In this document: piece by piece, positions 1-10,717 of the stretch
Position numbering within the stretch: position 1 is the stretch's first letter
Layout: the number at the start of each line of letters is the position of its first letter
Source: Adenophora triphylla var. japonica
Taxonomy: Eukaryota; Streptophyta; Magnoliopsida; Asterales; Campanulaceae
NCBI GenBank assembly: GCA_022495995.1
Contig: JAFEMH010003630.1
Coordinates: 62,501-126,500 of the forward strand
Direction of reading: 5' to 3'
Length of the DNA: 64,000 bases
Made by a program: the position numbers and the translations under genes
Notes under the pieces: generated by a model
Database searches by the model: none
What the model saw: only the letters and a program-made list of their open reading frames with translations
What the model was told of the DNA's origin: nothing

Positions 1-634
1 AGTGTTCACTAAGACAATACGGCTAGTATTCACTAATTAATTAGTGTTCACTAAGACAATACAACTAGTGTTCACGAAGACAACATAGCTAGTGTTCACT
101 AAGACAACACATCTAGTGTTCACTAAGACAACATAGCTAGTGTTCACTAAGACAACATAACTAGTTAACTTACAACTAGTGTTCACTTACATTAGTGTTC
201 ACTAATTAATTAGTGTTCACTAAGACAACATAGCTAGTGTTCACTTACGGCTAGTGTTCACTTACGCCTAGTGTTCACTAATTAATTAGTGTTCACTAAG
301 ACAATACAACTAGTGTTCACTAAGACAACATAGCTAGTGTTCACTAAGACAACACAGCTAGTGTTCACTAAGACAACATAGCTAGTGTTCACTAAGACAA
401 CATAACTAGTTAAGTTAACTTACAGCTAGTGTTCACTTACAGCTAGTGTTCACTAATTAATTAGTGTTCACTAAGACAACATAGCTAGTGTTCACTTACA
501 GCTAGAGTTCACTAATTAATTAGTGTTCACTAAGACAATACAACTAGTGTTCACTAAGACAACATAGCTAGTGTTCACTAAGACAACATAACTAGTTAAC
601 TTACAGCTAGTGTTCACTAATTAATTAGTGTTCA
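1..634. repeat. Minisatellite array, block 1
   Basis: Built from variants of a roughly 24-bp unit AGTGTTCACTAAGACAACAT plus AGCT, mixed with shorter units (AGTGTTCACTTACAGCT) and a perfect 16-bp palindrome CACTAATTAATTAGTG. The order of variants recurs: palindrome copies followed by the ACAATACAACT variant start at 31, 276 and 510, which gives a higher-order repeat of about 234-245 bp. No coding content. The array stops abruptly near 634. Confidence 0.9.
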
Positions 635-1100
635 AAAGGAAAATTGGTATCAAGTGAAATGGGACGGAGAGATTATTAAACAATTGGTATCAAGTGAAAT
701 GAGACGGAAAATATATAAGTAAAATGAATAGTATAAAAAATTTGTCATTTAAAAAAATATCAAGTAGGATAGCTCAAAAGGAAAATTGGTATCAAGTGAA
801 ATGGGACGGAGAAATTATTAAATAATTGGTATCAAGTGAAATGGGACGGAGAGATTATTAAACAAATCATATGACTAAGGATTTAATTGATTGCGAGTCT
901 CTAAAAAAATTGTGCATAAAAGTGACCCTATCTGATTTAGACTTGGATTCAAAATGAATATTCCTACATCCCATAACAATCAAGTTACTAAAGTAGAATG
1001 TGCTAGAAATATGAAAAGTAAAGTATAACGATTAAAAAGTTGATGGAAAATAGCAAGCAGCTTGTTGTTGCGAGCAATGGCGAAATTAGACTTAAGGCGT
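635..1100. other. Non-satellite spacer interrupting the minisatellite
   Basis: AT-rich sequence with a short internally repeated motif (AATTGGTATCAAGTGAAAT followed by GGGACGGAGA) at about 645, 683, 785, 823. The GGGACGGAG string resembles the end of a Stowaway-type MITE, so this may be a rearranged MITE relic inserted in the array. No gene is visible. Confidence 0.5.
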
Positions 1101-1930
1101 GCTAGAGTTCACTAATTAATTAGTGTTTACTAAGACAACACAGCTAGTGTTCACTAAGACAACATAGCTAGTGTTTACTAAGACAACATAAATAGCTAAC
1201 TTACGCCTAGTGTTCACTTACAACTAGAGTTCACTAATTAATTAGTGTTCACTAAGACAACAGAGCTAGTGTTCACTTACGACTAGTGTTCACTAATTAA
1301 TTAGTGTTCACTAAGACAATACAGCCAGTGTTCAATAATTAATTAGTGAACACTAGCTTTAAGTGTTCACTAAGACAATACAACTAGTGTTCACTAATTA
1401 ATTAATGAACAATACAGCTAGTGTTCACTAATTAATTAGTGTTCACTAAGACAATACAACTAGTGTTCACTAAGACAACATAGCTAGTGTTCACTAAGAC
1501 AACACAGCTAGTGTTCACTAAGACAACATAACTAGTGTTCACTAAGACAACATAACTAGTTAACTTACAACTAGTGTTCACTTACAGCTAGTGTTCACTA
1601 ATTAATTAGTGTTCACTAAGACAACATAGCTAGTGTTCACTTACAGCTAGTGTTCACTAATTAATTAGTGTTCACTAAGACAATACAACTAGTGTTCACT
1701 AAGACAACATAGCTAGTGTTAACATAGCTAGTGTTCACTAAGACAATATAGCTAGTGTTCACTTACAGCTAGTGTTCACTAATTAATTAGTGTTCACTAA
1801 GACAATACAACTAGTGTTCACTAAGACAATACAGCTAGTGTTCACTAATACAACACATCTAGTGTTCACTAATACAACACAGCTATTGTTCACTAAGACA
1901 GCACAGTTAGTGTTCACTAGCAACACAGTG
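1101..1930. repeat. Minisatellite array, block 2
   Basis: Same unit family as block 1, with the palindrome-plus-ACAATACAACT phase marker at about 1426 and 1655 (229 bp apart). The right edge degrades into divergent units (AATACAACACATCT, GACAGCACAGTTAG) before unique DNA, as expected at the margin of a tandem array. Confidence 0.88.
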
Positions 1931-2250
1931 TTTTAAAAATTAGACGTTGTTCAATATTATTTTTTCAAAATCCTATCTTCAGGGATCTAGTTTGAATCGT
2001 CTCGTCAAGACAAAAAAATCAGTGTTTTCGATTTTTTTTTTGACTTATAGATATTGAGATATTTTATTTTGAAATTTGAGGGGGATTTTAAATGAAATAA
2101 TTACGAAAATGCCATCCCTCTATCTTTTTTTTTTTAAATCTGAAGCATTGATGTGTTTTTTAATTCAATGGCTGTTAGTGGTTCTCATGGTTCTCATATA
2201 AATGTGGTTCTCATTATAATAGGCCCCTATATATATATATATATATATAT
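1931..2250. other. Intergenic AT-rich DNA ending in a TA microsatellite
   Basis: No coding signal. The segment at 2010-2090 resembles 28020-28090 (a dispersed repeat around GATATTGAGATATT and similar strings), so it is probably old transposon debris. It ends in a short (TA)n run at about 2227-2250. Confidence 0.5.
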
Positions 2251-2392
2251 TTGTCAAAGACAAAAGTCGAGAGGTATATATATATTTTTACTATTTTTTC
2301 TAATTTTTCATGTTTGGTCGCTTTTTTGCCGCCCGCCTATCGCCTTTTTTCAGTGCACGTCTCGCTCGCCTCTCGACTTTTGTCTTTGCCAA
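2251..2392. mobile_element. Short MITE with 24-bp terminal inverted repeats (GCC-rich family)
   Basis: Left end TTGTCAAAGACAAAAGTCGA is matched by the reverse complement of the right end (about 2368-2392) with one mismatch. The interior carries GCCTTTTTTGCCGCCCGCC-like text also found in the element at 3250-3783. About 142 bp long and too short to code. Superfamily is not assignable by eye, and no clear target duplication is seen next to the TA repeat. Confidence 0.7.
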
Positions 2393-2865
2393 TTATGTTT
2401 ATAACAAAAAAAGACTCATTTTTCTAGCTTTAAATGTATTATAAATATCCCCGAAACGTAATGTGACTTCCCCGGTCCCCACTAATCGGATGATGCCCAA
2501 TTGGTTTTTGTCACATCCTCCTGCTTACTAGTAAATGGTACATCTTAGGTTCGTTTACCCATCATCATCGTCATCATCATAACCTCCCCAACACATGTCA
2601 TAGTTTCAGCAAGTCATAACCAGAATAATAGAAAAAGGGTGAACTAGAGGAACCGAAGAGAAACGAAAAAAATCTCCCTTGAACCTGAACCGAAGAGATC
2701 TTGCTGTCGGCTCGGAGTTGATGGAGATGATCGTGTCAATCGTCAAGGTTCGCTGACCTTTCCCCTTTGCTCCTTCTCGATATGTCGACTTAGTCGAACA
2801 AAGGGGTAGGGCTCGCAATTAGAAATAGCGCTGAGAGAAAAAAAAAAGGGCGTAGTTTCTTTCAA
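2393..2865. other. Intergenic region, nothing assignable
   Basis: Mixed-composition sequence without a convincing open frame, RNA gene or repeat termini. The minus-strand open frame at 2606-2818 has no recognisable domain. Confidence 0.5.
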
Positions 2866-3050
2866 AAAACGACTTAGGCTAAAATTATTTTCGGCTTTTC
2901 ATGCCTTTTCCAAAAAGCGGCGCCTTGCACACCTCTCGCCTTAGCCAAAATGCCCTCCCCTAAAAAGGCTACCACCCGCCTGCTTTGTTGCGGAGAGGCG
3001 ACAAACCCAAAAGGTGACGATAAAGGCGAGGCGGGCGACGCCTTTGACAA
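2866..3050 (-). mobile_element. Fragment of the GCC-rich MITE family, inverted
   Basis: The right end GCGACGCCTTTGACAA is the inverse of the TTGTCAAAGGCG terminus seen at 3251. The interior (CTCGCC, GGCGAGGCGGGCGACG) matches the family. The left boundary is vague, so this is probably a truncated copy. Confidence 0.5.
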
Positions 3051-3249
3051 GTATGGTTATAAATGACTTATCTATCAAGATTGATACACCCTTTTCTGAA
3101 ATAAAGCATTACATTAATTTATAAATTTGACTCTCTTCGTGTTGCCTAGTTTTGTCAGACAAAAATGGAGATTGATATTATGGGATTTCACAAAAAAATA
3201 TCAAAATTCATGATGTTCCCTTTGTGTTGCCTAGATTTGTCAATAACAT

Positions 3250-3783
3250 AGTTGTCAAAGGCGATCGTCCGCCTCGCCTTTTTGGCGGGGGGGGGGGGAG
3301 TCGCCTTTCTGTAGCAAGGCAGACGGATGTGCGCCTTTCTTCACGAGGCGTACATATTGCTCGCCTTTTTGCCATTGCCTCTCGCTTTTTTTTTCCCGAG
3401 TCCTATGTTCTTCAAAATTTTATTTACTTTTGCATGACTTTAGAACTTGATTTCTTTTCTCGATAATGTTTAATGGTTGCTTAAAGTAGTACTTGTTTTA
3501 GCTTCGTAATTCAAATTCATGCGCCTTTTGTCTTAGAATTCTTACTTTTGAGGTTGAAAATATATTAGGATGCTATTATATGTGGAATTGTGACACTTCT
3601 TGATGTTTTATTCTTGTTCATTACACGTTTTATGCTCTGTTTTTGTGTTGCATGTATATATATTTTTTTCTATTTTTGTTATATTTTTCCACTTTGCTCG
3701 CCTTTTTGCCCCCGTCTCTCGCCTCGCCTTTCACCTTTTCCTAGTACATCTCGCCTACCTCTCGCCTTTCACCTTCGACAACT
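3250..3783. mobile_element. GCC-rich non-autonomous DNA element with TIRs
   Basis: Begins AGTTGTCAAAGGCGATCG and ends with the inverse, CGCCTTTCACCTTCGACAACT at the far edge, so terminal inverted repeats of about 14 bp with subterminal CTCGCCT repeats can be read. The body is T-rich with no transposase. It is the longest of the three family members in this 1.5-kb stretch. hAT- or Mutator-like affinity cannot be decided without target-site duplications. Confidence 0.65.
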
Positions 3784-4211
3784 GGGGTGAGATGGATCTT
3801 GAAAACCCCTAAAATTGAAAGAAATTCCAAATCCTAATAACCATGTTGAAGAAAATTTGAAAAATCCTATTGATTCGAGGAAGGTAGTTCTCATAGAAAC
3901 CCTAACCAAGTAGAAAGATGGGATGAGGATGGAGAAATCAAGAAGAAGGAAAGGAAGAAGAGGGATTACCTGGAGAGAGAGAGCTGCTAGAGATGATTCT
4001 GGAAAGGACGAAGAGACGAGAGAAAAGACGATAGTTTCCCATAAAATGAAATACTGACCCTTGGTCAGTATGTCTTTTTCTGTATGAAAACGTCCTATTT
4101 TCAGTTGACCGTAAAATAACTTGAATTCGACTTTATTTTCCGTGCTTACCGAACACCTGAAATGGGGAATCCATTTTCCGGAAATCATTTCCCCCAAACA
4201 AACGGAGCCTA
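3784..4211. mobile_element. Probable DNA-transposon/MITE remnant
   Basis: The right edge (about 4185-4211) reads on the minus strand as TTAGGCTCCGTTTGTTTGGG followed by AAATGATTTCC, a type of terminus common among plant hAT and Tourist-like non-autonomous elements. The matching left end is not evident. A minus-strand frame of 142 codons here has no recognised domain and I do not treat it as a gene. Confidence 0.35.
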
Positions 4212-4470
4212 AGTGACCTATTGGAAAAGTTTGTCTTTCGCTAGACTTCTGTCAGGGGTAACTACTAACTGTTGTATATCCTTGGCTGGGGGTTGGAAGT
4301 CTGTAGTTATGCCTTATGGGTCTTATCTTGACAACCTTCCAAGGATCTGTTTCTAGAAAGGTTTTTCATTTTACACATCAATAGTAAGAGATTATGAATG
4401 GATTAACTAAGATGCCACAATTGCATACATGCATCTCATCAGGATTGCTTGAGTATTGGTTTGAAAAGTT

Positions 4471-4855
4471 CTCCCTCCGTCCCATAAAGATGTTCCCTTT
4501 TTTAATTTTGTTTGTCCCAAAAAGAAAGTCTCATTTACAAATTGAGTGGTTAAAATAAGAACTTACTAAACTATACAACTAAAAAGTTTGAATAGTCATA
4601 TGCTACAAGCATAATTCTTGCTTTCATTAAAGTGATTCTTACCCTTTGATCAAGGATAATGATGGAAATGAAAATATACTACTACCCCTGTCTCTAAAGG
4701 AATGTCCAAATTCAAGAAATTTTTGTCCCAAAGTGAATGTCTTTTTTTTGTAAAATACTTTGTCCTGAAATGAAATTTAGACATTCATTTGGGACGGAGG
4801 GAGTACTAAAATGTTTGATTAGTCAAGTAAGAACATCTTTATGGGACAGAAGGGA
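4471..4855. mobile_element. Stowaway-type MITE (outer member of a nested pair)
   Basis: Left end CTCCCTCCGTCCCATAAAGA is matched in inverse by the right end (ATCTTTATGGGACAGAAGGG). The pair is separated by about 385 bp because a second MITE sits inside. Typical Tc1/mariner-derived terminus; no coding capacity. Confidence 0.85.
4680..4803. mobile_element. Stowaway-type MITE nested in another
   Basis: Ends CTACCCCTGTCTCTAAAGGA / inverse of CATTTGGGACGGAGGGAG, with GAATGTC just inside both termini. It lies wholly inside the 4471-4855 element, so it inserted later. Confidence 0.8.
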
Positions 4856-5082
4856 TATCATTTACTTGCTTTATGGGTCTCACCCCTAAAATCTTCTAAA
4901 GATGATTACAATATTTCTAATAAAAGTTTGTCCTTCTCTAGACTTCCGTCACTGGTAAATGTTCTCTATCCTTGGCTGGGTGTTGGAAGTCTGTGATTAT
5001 GCCTATGGGTCTCATCTCGACAACATTCTAAGATCTGTTTATAGAGAAGTTTTCATTCAGCACATCAACCGTGAATGATTTG

Positions 5083-6376
5083 AAAATTTGAGTCTTGAAG
5101 ACTGCCATTTTGTTTACAATAATTGTCATAATGGGAAGCGTGGGACCCAAAGGGTGATTTGCTGGATATCTAGCCTGTTCTCCAAAGCAGTTTGCCAGTT
5201 GCAGGTTTGGGTTATATTCTTGAGCTACGAGGAGTGTGCCATGAACATCCTTTTGAAAGAATCAGTTCACCAAGTTAAGATGTTTTATGTGCACACAAGA
5301 AAAGTACCCCGTATCAAAATAGATTTGATATCCCCGTGGCCCCCAAAATGGCTTTAATTTATTTTCCATTTTATTACATGATTAAAGAGTGACATTTTTA
5401 GGATGGAGGGAGCAGATAAATGGTTACAAAAAGCTTGTGCCGTAAAATATATGTTTATTGAGAATATTCTTGTGGAAAAAGGTCTGAGCTGGCCTCATAA
5501 TCTTCTCCTTATTCTCGTTCTTGAATCCAATATTTATTTAGGGGTACTTACTAACAATTTAACATTTTTTTCTCCATTTACTGTGTGTGTAGTGCTCATA
5601 CTAGTGAAAGTGGAGTTACGGAGGAAACAGAGGAAAGAGAGTCTTGAGACCTGACGATGAAGATTATTTGAGAAAAGAGTGATAATGGACTAATTACCGA
5701 GATTGTGAGCAACATATTGTTTGAAGCGTTTTTATTTCTTTCTTCTTAATCTTATTTAAGATTGTGTCGCAGAAAGTTTTGGTAGTCTTGATGAGTAAAG
5801 GATTTATAGCATGATTTAAATGTCTTGCTTTTGTAGTTGGTGTCATACTTTACTTGGGTCCTTGTGTTTATTTTCATTTTCCAACTTTTTATTATTTCTT
5901 ATGATAAGTGTCAGTTTTGTTCGCCTCTCTTGAACAGGAGTGGAGATGATATGTATGTTACAGTGAACATATATTTGAGAATTGTTGTTTCTATTTTTAT
6001 TCGTTTCCGACAGACTCCAGAAATGGTCACGTTTTAAAAGTCGTGTGAGGTTTAGTCTCTGTTAAAAATATCGTTATGTCCGATAAGTTCATTTTGGTTA
6101 CAGGTATGAATACTGACATACAGTATTGTGTAAACTCATGGTATTCCTGTTACAGAAAGTGTGTTGAATGTGCATCTAGTAGGTGGCTGTATATTAGTAT
6201 CTTGTATAGTGCAGTAAAGCCAAGGCAAAATCATGAACTGCAGCAAGCTTTTGAGAAAAATAAGGTCCAACTGCATTTTGATGCCTAAATCTTTCATTAA
6301 AATTGATATGCGGAAATCAAAATAAAGAAAACGGATAAATGCTTGCCATTTCAAGGAGTTCACCTTGAAAATACAG
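5083..6376. other. Intergenic, possible gene remnant
   Basis: No domain recognised. Short plus-strand frames occur at 5088-5357 and around 5590-5654 (ending in an acidic SESGVTEETEERES tail after an AG acceptor-like site), followed by T-rich sequence that could be a 3' UTR. These could be the last exons of a decayed gene, but I see no homology and no consistent exon chain. Confidence 0.25.
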
Positions 6377-6700
6377 GACATAAACAACTTATTAGTCAAT
6401 AGAATCCACCGAAGAGATATAGGGTTGTATGGTGATCACAACTCAATGAAATTCACCAAATAGGCAGCTAACAAAATAATAAGAAGGTAAACAACTTATC
6501 GGTCAATAGAATCTACCGAATAGATATAGGGTTGTATGTTGATCACAACTCAATGAAATTCACCAAATAGGCAGCTAACAAAATAATAAGAAGGTAAACA
6601 ACTTATCGGTCAATAGAATCTACCGAATAGATATAGGGTTGTATGTTGATCACAACTCAATGAAATTCACCAAATAGGCAACTAACAAAATAATAAGAAG
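6377..6700. repeat. 107-bp tandem repeat, three copies
   Basis: Units begin at about 6379 (diverged), 6484 and 6591, each containing ATAGATATAGGGTTGTATG and ACAACTCAATGAAATTCACC. Copies 2 and 3 are nearly identical, so the second expansion is recent. Noncoding. Confidence 0.9.
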
Positions 6701-7311
6701 GTAAAAAGTACAACTTTATATTTTATCAACTCAAAATTCAACTCTGCATTAAGCTTAATCAAACCCTTCGTGTGGGCTCGACGTGCACTTGCTAGTCTAG
6801 GGTATTTATAGATTACTTGGAACATTCAAGCTTGAAAATGAAAATGCTAAAGATTCTTCTAAAAGTTTGGACTAACAATTAATAAGATGATATAGAAGAA
6901 ACCTCAAAATACATGAAGATATAGTCAAATTTATGATGAATTTGTCCCTATGACTGCTTTTCTTAAAAAGAGTCATAACTCTCTCAAGAAAATTTAAAAT
7001 AATGATCCGAAAAGTGCCCTAGAAACTACACACAGAGACCTTTACAATGGTATTTTATTTGTAACGTTTGGCCCAGTAGATTGGTAGATATAGTCTGTCG
7101 AAGTTGACTGAAATGATTAAGAATGTTAAGTGCCAACACTCTAGTTCCCGCGTCATACTCTCCCACCTGAAGAAAATTCGTCCTCGAATTTTGATCACTG
7201 CGTCAAAAATATTTGTAATGATCCTCCATGTGAGGTAAAATGTGAACACTTGTTTTTGTTTACAACCTTGAAGAACTTTAAATTTTATGGCTTTCCTAAC
7301 GACATCCATCC
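6701..7311 (-). mobile_element. Ty3-type LTR retrotransposon remnant (3' end of pol)
   Basis: On the minus strand at about 7160-7200 the sequence AAATTCGAGGACGAATTTTC followed by TTCAGGTGGGAGA is the stereotyped junction of a plant Ty3 pol C-terminus with the polypurine tract. The rest is AT-rich and decayed. No LTR pair or catalytic domain is readable. Confidence 0.45.
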
Positions 7312-7560
7312 AGGGGCGGATCTACCGTAGTGCCAGCAGGCAACCAAAAAAAAAAGTTTGTGCCCGTTAATTTTGGACATGCAAGGAACACATGTTGAGT
7401 TCCGTCAATTTTTAAACGATTCATTAAGTTTAGAATCTATCCTGTGATAAAATATTAGTTCAACGCCCTATAGTTGAGGATCCTAACCAGGACCAGGGCC
7501 GATTCTGTGAAGGCCCAATGCCAATTATTCGGCTGAGGCTTTCAAATTTTTAACCCCTTC
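7312..7560. mobile_element. Fragments with hAT-like termini
   Basis: CAGGGGCGGATCTACCGTAG at 7313 and CAGGGCCGATTCTGTGAAGG at about 7494 look like the starts of two plant hAT-type elements (CAGGGGCGGA and CAGGGCCG termini). Neither partner end is visible, so both are fragments at best. Confidence 0.35.
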
Positions 7561-7817
7561 GACACACACATTAAATTCTAATATCCTAAACTTAAACAAG
7601 CAATGAATCGAATTGAAGAATTTATGGTAGTAGGATGTATCAAAAACAACAATAAGTGTTTTGAGGTATAAGAGTACAACCAGAAAATGTAATAAGAATT
7701 TCAAAGGAAGACATAACATGAGTAGAAACTACATCTCAGAGTATTCCCTGCAATTGCATTAAGATTTAAGATAACATGAAGATAAATCATTCCGAGGTGA
7801 AATTGAGTCCGTGTTCG

Positions 7818-8230
7818 TTAAAAAGATAACGATTTCTTTTGTTTTTGAGCCTCAGTTGGTAACTTGACGTTAGTAGCCAAACCAAGTGCTTCAAGAAAGC
7901 ATATGACATACCAAGTCGGGTCATACTGCCACCACTCTAAGCCTTGCCTTGCTGAACTCTCAAACGCATGGTGATTATTATGCCACCCCTCTCCAAATGT
8001 CAGCACTGCCGCCCACCTAAACATATATATAGAGATCATCAATCGTAGTTTATTCAGTTTGATTTTTTTATTTTCTTAAAAATAAATTGCAGGTACTTAT
8101 ACCAGTTATTTTTTGACGAGTCATTGGTATTCCATGCTCGCTTTCCCCATATATGGCTAACTGAGTTTAGAAGAAATGTTATGTGGTAACCATATACCGT
8201 CCTTACTCCCTGCATACATAATTTGCAGAT

Positions 8231-8272
<42 letters not shown>

Positions 8273-9125
8273 ATAATGATAAAACTATGCTGCTGTACCA
8301 TTCCCCAGACCAGGAAGGGAAACCCTCCTAGTCCATATAGAAGCGACGCAAGTGCAAGAAGATGCAGATAATAAGTTCTTCTCAGGAAATTATAGAAAGG
8401 CTGCTTCTTCAAATCTTCGACATTTGCACGGTTTTCTTGCTGAAATTTTTGTCGTACATTTTATCTTTAATAATGATTGATCCAATATTGTTCAATTTAT
8501 TTGGAAGATAATTAGAGAAATAAATAAAAAGATACCTTTTGTATAGTGTAACCACTGTTAAAGAGCCAACCCATATGACTAAACCAAAACCCTTCTTTAG
8601 GGCTGTGTGGATCCTTTTCAGTATCAGCAAACTGATGGTGGTGACGATGAATGCTCACCCAATATATCGGATCCTTCTACAACGAACACGAAATTGTGAA
8701 GTTAGAACAAATTTGGAAATTTATTTTGGTACGGAGGGAGTAAAAAATTAAAGACTAACTTTTATGACAAGAAAACATGTTACTGCAATAAAAACACAAT
8801 AAAGAGAATTAATAACGTGACAATTTACCTGACCAGCTAGAGCACCACAGTATGCGCAAAAGTACTCGAGCCATTTAGGAAGGTCGAAACTACGATGAGA
8901 AAGATTTCTGTGATAAGAAATAGTTATGCCGAAAAGGCCAGTTAACCATATTAATCCAACAGCGACCCAAAACGCAGGCCATGTGAAGGTAAATGGCGCG
9001 AAAACGCAGAGCATATGGAACATTGACAACCCCACAGCAATCTCTACGTCCAAGGCCCTCCATTTCCGGTTACGGCCCGAGTTCAGGTTTCCCATTGATG
9101 ATTTATCTGTGCAATGATCAGACAT
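7818..9125 (-). CDS. ADS: Delta-9-type acyl-lipid/acyl-CoA desaturase (ADS/FAD5 family), 5 exons
   Basis: Membrane di-iron desaturase that places a double bond (delta-9 or delta-7 in this family) into fatty acyl chains. Exons on the minus strand: 9125-8829, 8676-8536, 8439-8299, 8209-8103, 8016-7818, with GT/AG introns of 152, 96, 89 and 86 bp and compatible phases, giving 294 residues. The three histidine boxes are intact: HRNLSH (about 72-77), HRHHH (109-113) and HNNHH (241-245). Hydrophobic segments lie around 31-70 and 160-190. The start is the first ATG after an in-frame TAG. Arabidopsis ADS1 is about 305 residues, while plastid members are longer, so this one lacks an obvious transit peptide and is probably ER-located (inference). 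Intron 3 holds a TA microsatellite, and intron 1 holds a MITE end near 8730. It is the only host gene here with no visible lesion. Confidence 0.93.
8233..8271. repeat. (TA)n microsatellite in desaturase intron 3
   Basis: About 19 TA units lie inside the 89-bp intron between exons 3 and 4 of the desaturase gene. They start some 28 bp from the 5' splice site and make up nearly half the intron. Confidence 0.9.
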
Positions 9126-9156
9126 GGATGATATATCTGTGCAATTCTGCTAAACT

Positions 9157-9824
<668 letters not shown>

Positions 9825-9828
9825 TATA

Positions 9829-10110
9829 CTCCCTCCGTCCCACGTGAATGCAAACTTATTTTCATTTTGGTCCGTCCCACGTAAATACAAACTGCCCAAA
9901 ATGAAAACAAATTTATTATTTTATATTCACCCTACCCCACCCACTCATTCTCTCTCTTCATTTTCCACCATACAATTTATTCAACCAACCTACTATTAAC
10001 TCCAATCATTCTCTCTCTTCATTTCCTACCACACATTTTCATTATCTTAATAATATTTCTTAGTTATTATGCCAAAAAAAATGATTTACATTCACGTGAG
10101 ACGGAGGGAG
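9829..10110. mobile_element. Stowaway-type MITE
   Basis: CTCCCTCCGTCCCACGTGAA at the left and its inverse (TTCACGTGAGACGGAGGGAG) at the right, flanked by TA on both sides as expected for Stowaway. The interior is noncoding, with repeated CATTCTCTCTCTTCATTT. It lies just outside the copia insertion. Confidence 0.9.
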
Positions 10111-10187
10111 TATATATACTGTATATGGAATGGGCAAGGTGTGTTGGGATAGAGACCAAAATTTGGATTGTTTTCCGGAGGAGTATG

Positions 10188-10365
10188 AGGCGGGCGCCCC
10201 ACCTGGATGAGGCGGGCGCCTCGCGTACCTTTGTTTTGGCGTTTGGCAGCTTTGTCTGAGGCGGGCGCAAGGCATGATCGAGGCGGACGCCTCAAGCTCC
10301 GAGGGACAGGCATGTTTTTGGGGAAAATCCAGGCGGCCGCTTGGGAACCTTGAGGCGCGCGCCTC
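10188..10365 (+). promoter_or_regulatory. Six phased GC palindromes in copia U3
   Basis: 12-13-bp sites with the consensus AGGCGGGCGCCT start at 10188, 10210, 10259, 10281, 10331 and 10353: three pairs, each exactly 22 bp apart, with pair starts 71 and 72 bp apart. The last site extends to a 22-bp perfect palindrome (CCTTGAGGCGC mirrored). The array lies 75-250 bp upstream of the TATA box, a typical enhancer position. The same array is repeated in the 3' LTR (from 14729). Function is inference. Confidence 0.75.
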
Positions 10366-10438
10366 AAGGCCGGCCGAGGGTGACGGGCTTTTCTTCCTTG
10401 GGCTTAAGCTAGGGTTTGGTTTTTTATTCCGGGGCACA

Positions 10439-10445
10439 TATAAAA
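10439..10445 (+). promoter_or_regulatory. TATA box of copia LTR
   Basis: TATAAAA in the context GGGGCACATATAAAAGCAAT, about 300 bp from the LTR start and 217 bp before its end, is the likely Pol II promoter of the element. The 3' LTR copy is at 14980-14986. Confidence 0.75.
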
Positions 10446-10664
10446 GCAATGTTCCGCCCCTTTATTCATTGTAACAACATATTTTACATACATAGTGCAA
10501 GATCCTGGCTTGGTAGTGCCCCCAGACGTAGCCAATCAATTTGGTGAACTGGGTTAACAATTTCTTGTGTTCTTTTCTGTTTCGTTGATTTCTTGTGCTT
10601 GGTTTGTGTGCACTAATTATTCTTGTAGGTTTGCTTGGGTGTGGAGGGCCATATTCACAACAAC

Positions 10665-10676
10665 TGGTATCAGAGC
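10665..10676 (+). other. Primer-binding site (initiator tRNA-Met)
   Basis: TGGTATCAGAGC, two bases after the 5' LTR, is the complement of the plant initiator tRNA-Met 3' end used to prime minus-strand cDNA. Confidence 0.92.
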
Positions 10677-10717
10677 TCTTGGTTTAGGATCAAGGGAGTT
10701 GTTTCAAGCAATCAAGA

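Larger units (their letters stand above)
4212..5082. repeat. Diverged direct duplication flanking a MITE
   Basis: About 150 bp at 4215-4370 (with TATCCTTGGCTGGGGGTTGG) recurs in diverged form at 4920-5080 (CTATCCTTGGCTGGGTGTTG). Both copies share the surrounding text in the same order. The nested Stowaway elements lie between the copies. Confidence 0.7.
10142..10662 (+). repeat. Copia 5' LTR
   Basis: Starts TGTTGGGATAGAGACC and ends CATATTCACAACA. It contains an unusually GC-rich U3 with six AGGCG-type palindromes, then a TATA box, then an R/U5 region ending before the primer-binding site. Confidence 0.95.

Noticed and set aside
1..1930. CRISPR-like regularly spaced repeats
   Set aside because: The units are contiguous variants of one short repeat with no unique spacers, in a eukaryotic context; this is a minisatellite.
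3769..4197. 142-codon minus-strand frame
   Set aside because: No recognisable domain, no splice or promoter logic, and overlaps a DNA-transposon terminus.
10060..10449. Minus-strand frame of 129 codons over the copia LTR
   Set aside because: Duplicated exactly in the other LTR and produced by the GC-rich palindromes; no domain and no independent support.
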